DNA of 64,000 bases from the NCBI RefSeq assembly GCF_019175285.1, contig NC_056527.1, positions 22,688,092 to 22,752,091 on the forward strand. Direction: 5' to 3'. The notes under the pieces were generated by a model. That model ran no database searches, was not told the origin of the DNA, and saw nothing but the letters and a program-made list of their open reading frames with translations. This stretch comes from Sceloporus undulatus (Eukaryota > Chordata > Lepidosauria > Squamata > Phrynosomatidae). The stretch's first letter is position 1. Each line of letters opens with the position of its first letter. Below, piece by piece: positions 1-64,000 of this stretch. The position numbers and the translations under genes were made by a program.

Positions 1-189
1 AGAGCTGTTTGACAGTGGAATAGACTGCCTTGAAGAACGATGGACTCTCCTTTATTTTTTGGGGGGAGATTTTTAAACAGAGGTTGGATGACCATCAGGA
101 GTGCTTTAGTTGTGTATTCCTGCATGGTTGGGAGGTTAGATTAGATGACCCTTGTGGTCTCTTCCAGTTCTGTGATTCTACAATTCTAG
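1..189 (+). repeat. CR1 LINE 3' end
   Basis: Carries the reptile CR1 3' end pattern: cagaggttggatgaccatc, caggagtgctttagttgtgt, tcctgcatggttgggagg, gtggtctcttccagttctg, then short ATTCTA-type terminal repeats. It is cut by the window edge. About 300 bp after it, the rest of the first 2.2 kb shows nothing I can name. Confidence 0.75.
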
Positions 190-2282
190 ATTGAGTGGGT
201 GTGAAAAACAGAGTTTGGAAGATCATGCAATTCGATGACAACTCTCCCAGAACCCCCCCATAACCATACAAAAGATAAACCTTTTCATTCTGCTGTTGGT
301 ATCCACTGAATCAGGACATCTATTTCATTCATGTCTATGAGCATATCAGCCAAAGTCTTGAGCAAATGCAACACAATACAGAAATGAGTGGGAAAAACTG
401 GTTGTGGAAATGCAATAAGGGAAATGCATCCCTTCCTTCCCAAATGCCTACTAAGAGACTTACTCCATTCACTGGGGATGGCAAATAGCAAGCTGCAGGC
501 AACCTCTGTGCCTTTGTTCTCCCATGGCACATATATAGTTCTCTGAAGGGCATCAGTGGCATACACCCCTCCCTTATATATCTTAGGGCTAGTTTATGCC
601 TTGAGTTCATTGAAGCAGCCAGTCTCTTATTCTCCTTTTAAAACTGCTTTGGGGGAAAACAAGACTCTTTTTATGAAAGGGCAAGGCTGTTTTTGGAATT
701 TAGCTCCTAATTGACAAGCATGTAAAAGTGAAATAGGGACAGCGGGTTTGAGTGCAAGAGGATTTGTTACATTCTGCTGACCAGCCAGTGAAGTTTATCC
801 TTAACTGGGATTAAACAACAACAACAAAATGGTTTAAACTAGAGATGTGGCCCTTGGACTGCAAACTCACTTTTTTCTCTTCCCTAAAGGATGAAATGCT
901 CCTGCTGGAAACCTTCAATTTACATTTTAAATAGTTGCAGGACCTTTTTAGACTGTTTAATCACACATAGCCCTCATTGTTCAACACAAGAAGTTGACTT
1001 CCCACCAGTTCCTATTTTTGTTTTTTGGAAATCTGTGTGGGTCTGGAGAAGGTTCGAGAAGAAAAAAAAAATGACCCCTGGGCTTGTCACTGTTGCCCAT
1101 TCTGATTTAGACAGATTTTCTTCCTCTGTGTGCCTTGAACCACTTTTTCTATAGCAGTTCTAGCCTGTACGGGCTCTAATCTCACCCATCCTTCGCAGCA
1201 ACCTCTAAAATGGGCTACAGGGAACAGAATGGGAGGGAGGGGAGACATCTCCAAAGTCATCTTTTGAGTTTGGCTCTATACTGAAAAAGAATCAGATTTC
1301 CCTATTAAGAAGAGGAAAAAAGTATGCTAATGAAAGCTAAGACATGCATTTCCAATCTGAGCAAATGGTAAAAATCATATATACAGTATCACTTGGAAAG
1401 TGTGCAAAAGCTGTGTGTATGTGTATGTGCACACATCTGTGCATATTACACCTCTTTGTCTCTCACTAAAAGAACAGTGTACAGTACTGTGGAATATTGA
1501 GCCAGTCATTTCAGCTTGCAGTTGAGGGATGCTTGATTTCAATACGGGAGATTTTTCTTCCCTGCTGTGCTGAGAACCTACCAGTCAATTATAAATCATT
1601 GATGCAGAAACTGGAACGCTAGCACCGTTCAGTTTTTCCATTTGTTTCAAAATAGGTGAAATTATGGAAGAATCTTTTTGTCACTCTTCCTCCCAATACT
1701 GGAACACCCTCCATCTAGATTTTTATAACCATTTCAGATATTTACACAAACTAAAAGTTCCTAAGAAGGGAATTTAAAATCCATAGAAAAAGGGAGAATG
1801 TGTGGGTGTGTACATATATGCTAATGTGCCTCTATTCACAAAGCATATAAACTATTCTACTGATGCACAATAGCCATTTGTGTTCCAAAGAGGCTTTAAC
1901 AGATTTTTACTACAACCACTATCAAAAATAATGTGCCTGTGTATTGTTCAGACGCAATTCAGAAGAGCCCAGCACAACCATATCCAGATGTCCATAGAAA
2001 CGTTTTGATATAACTTCCTATTACATACTGCTTTTGGTGTGGGGCAGAGGATATAATGGATTCTTAGTATGTCCAACATTGGTCTAAAATGCAGTGCCTT
2101 AAACTCTACTAGCTGCTTCAGCATAATTCCCAGAGGTTTCAATTAAAAAAAATAGTTTCCATTAATTATGTGCATGGGCATTTTAAGTCAAAGCAGACAT
2201 TTTAAATTGAATCTTTGCTATTCAATTATAAAAAAATAAAAACAATTGAAGGACATTATTGTTTTTTTCAGATTATCTAGGT
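190..2282. other. unassigned DNA downstream of MYO3A
   Basis: AT-rich DNA with only short chance reading frames and a small purine/pyrimidine alternating tract near 1395-1435. No gene or named repeat was recognised. Confidence 0.5.
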
Positions 2283-2586
2283 TTTAATAAGTTATGGCTT
2301 ACTAATAAAATAGTTTTCACACATCTGTTCATTTTCTTTAAAAAAATTCAGAAGAACACCAACGAATTATTATTTAAAACCATGGCATCTTTCCCTGTAA
2401 GGCTCTACTATAATTACTGTGTGTTGAAATGTCATATGCAAAAAACACACAGTTGACTTAAAATGCCAAAGAGCAAGGAAGAGAGATGCATTAAGAGGAG
2501 AAGAATACAGTATAAAACCATACAAAAAAAAAAAAGGAGCAGTGATTATGCTGGAGAAAGCCAAGGAGAAACAGCAGTAGCAACTG
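2283..2586 (-). other. MYO3A: probable MYO3A 3' UTR
   Basis: Non-coding DNA after the stop codon. An ATTAAA variant poly(A) signal lies on the minus strand at 2288-2283. No clear GU-rich element follows, so the true end may lie further left. Confidence 0.35.
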
Positions 2587-63574
<60,988 letters not shown>

Positions 63575-64000
63575 CTAACCTTGGGCCAAAAGCATTTGAT
63601 TTCTGCTTCTCTGCTACATTTACAAAATTTATCATGAAAGCACACAGGTTTACACTTTAGTTTTTAAATGTTAACATTTATCTTGCAGCTAGTTCTGAGT
63701 TTTACTGCACACTGTCCAGAAAGTACAAAAGGGAAGGTTGCAAGAGAAGTGGTTGCAATGTAGCATAGCAAAAGAGAACAAGGGGGCAGGACTGGAAGTA
63801 GATTGGAAAGTAAAAAAAACAGATATACAGTATTTGTATGAATGTATACGTTTATCTATCTGTCTGGCTCTCTACTCATCCATCCATAGCAGAGTTTACA
63901 TCCACCCTTCCAGATGCTATTGAGCTACAGCTTACAACTGCCACAGGGCTCAAAAAACTCCTTCAATACTCTCTGTGGGGGATGGAGGGGTCCAGCACCA

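Overview
The window is nuclear DNA of a vertebrate, most probably a squamate reptile (lizard). It has long introns and very dense repeats: CR1, BovB (RTE), L1, tRNA-derived SINEs ending in a BovB-like tail, a 5S-rRNA-derived SINE, a SPIN-type hAT element, Tc1/mariner-like MITEs and many GC-rich foldback elements. This mix is typical of lepidosaurs and unlike bird or mammal DNA. Species and family cannot be told from the sequence alone.

One gene accounts for all recognised coding sequence. It is the 3' two thirds of MYO3A (class III unconventional myosin, the actin motor of hair-cell stereocilia and photoreceptor calycal processes), on the minus strand from 63521 down to its stop codon at 2587-2589. 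I placed 21 coding exons by splice sites and by protein similarity recalled from the family. Their phases agree at every junction and give one open frame of 1240 residues plus a stop. The kinase domain and the first part of the motor lie beyond the right edge. The visible protein runs in this order: motor from the [10 protein letters not shown] segment, switch II (DIFGFENF), loop 2, the FVRCIKPN segment, converter, an IQ neck, an extended IQ-bearing tail coded mostly by one 1252-bp exon, the 3THDI segment (espin-type binding) and the C-terminal actin-binding 3THDII segment. The tail is richer in IQ motifs than the human protein as I recall it: eight IQ-like motifs, three of them in 54-55-residue tandem repeats.

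The layout from left to right is: 1-2.6 kb, downstream DNA and probable 3' UTR with a CR1 end; 2.6-13 kb, last exons and the C-terminal tail; 13-24 kb, a long intron; 24-26.7 kb, 3THDI exon and large tail exon; 29-33.4 kb, neck exons; 35-57.6 kb, motor exons; 63-63.5 kb, the first two visible motor exons. The introns carry the repeats, several of them nested (L1 in a foldback element, SINE in a MITE, LINE-like DNA in a SINE).

The main points of interest are a family of GC-rich elements built from about ten hairpins in a row, with paired changes between copies; the MYO3A IQ expansion; a candidate 42-nt cassette exon in myosin loop 2; and a SPIN-like hAT element with a perfect 8-bp target duplication. 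No CRISPR, operon, functional tRNA or rRNA gene, and no retrovirus or LTR element, was recognised.
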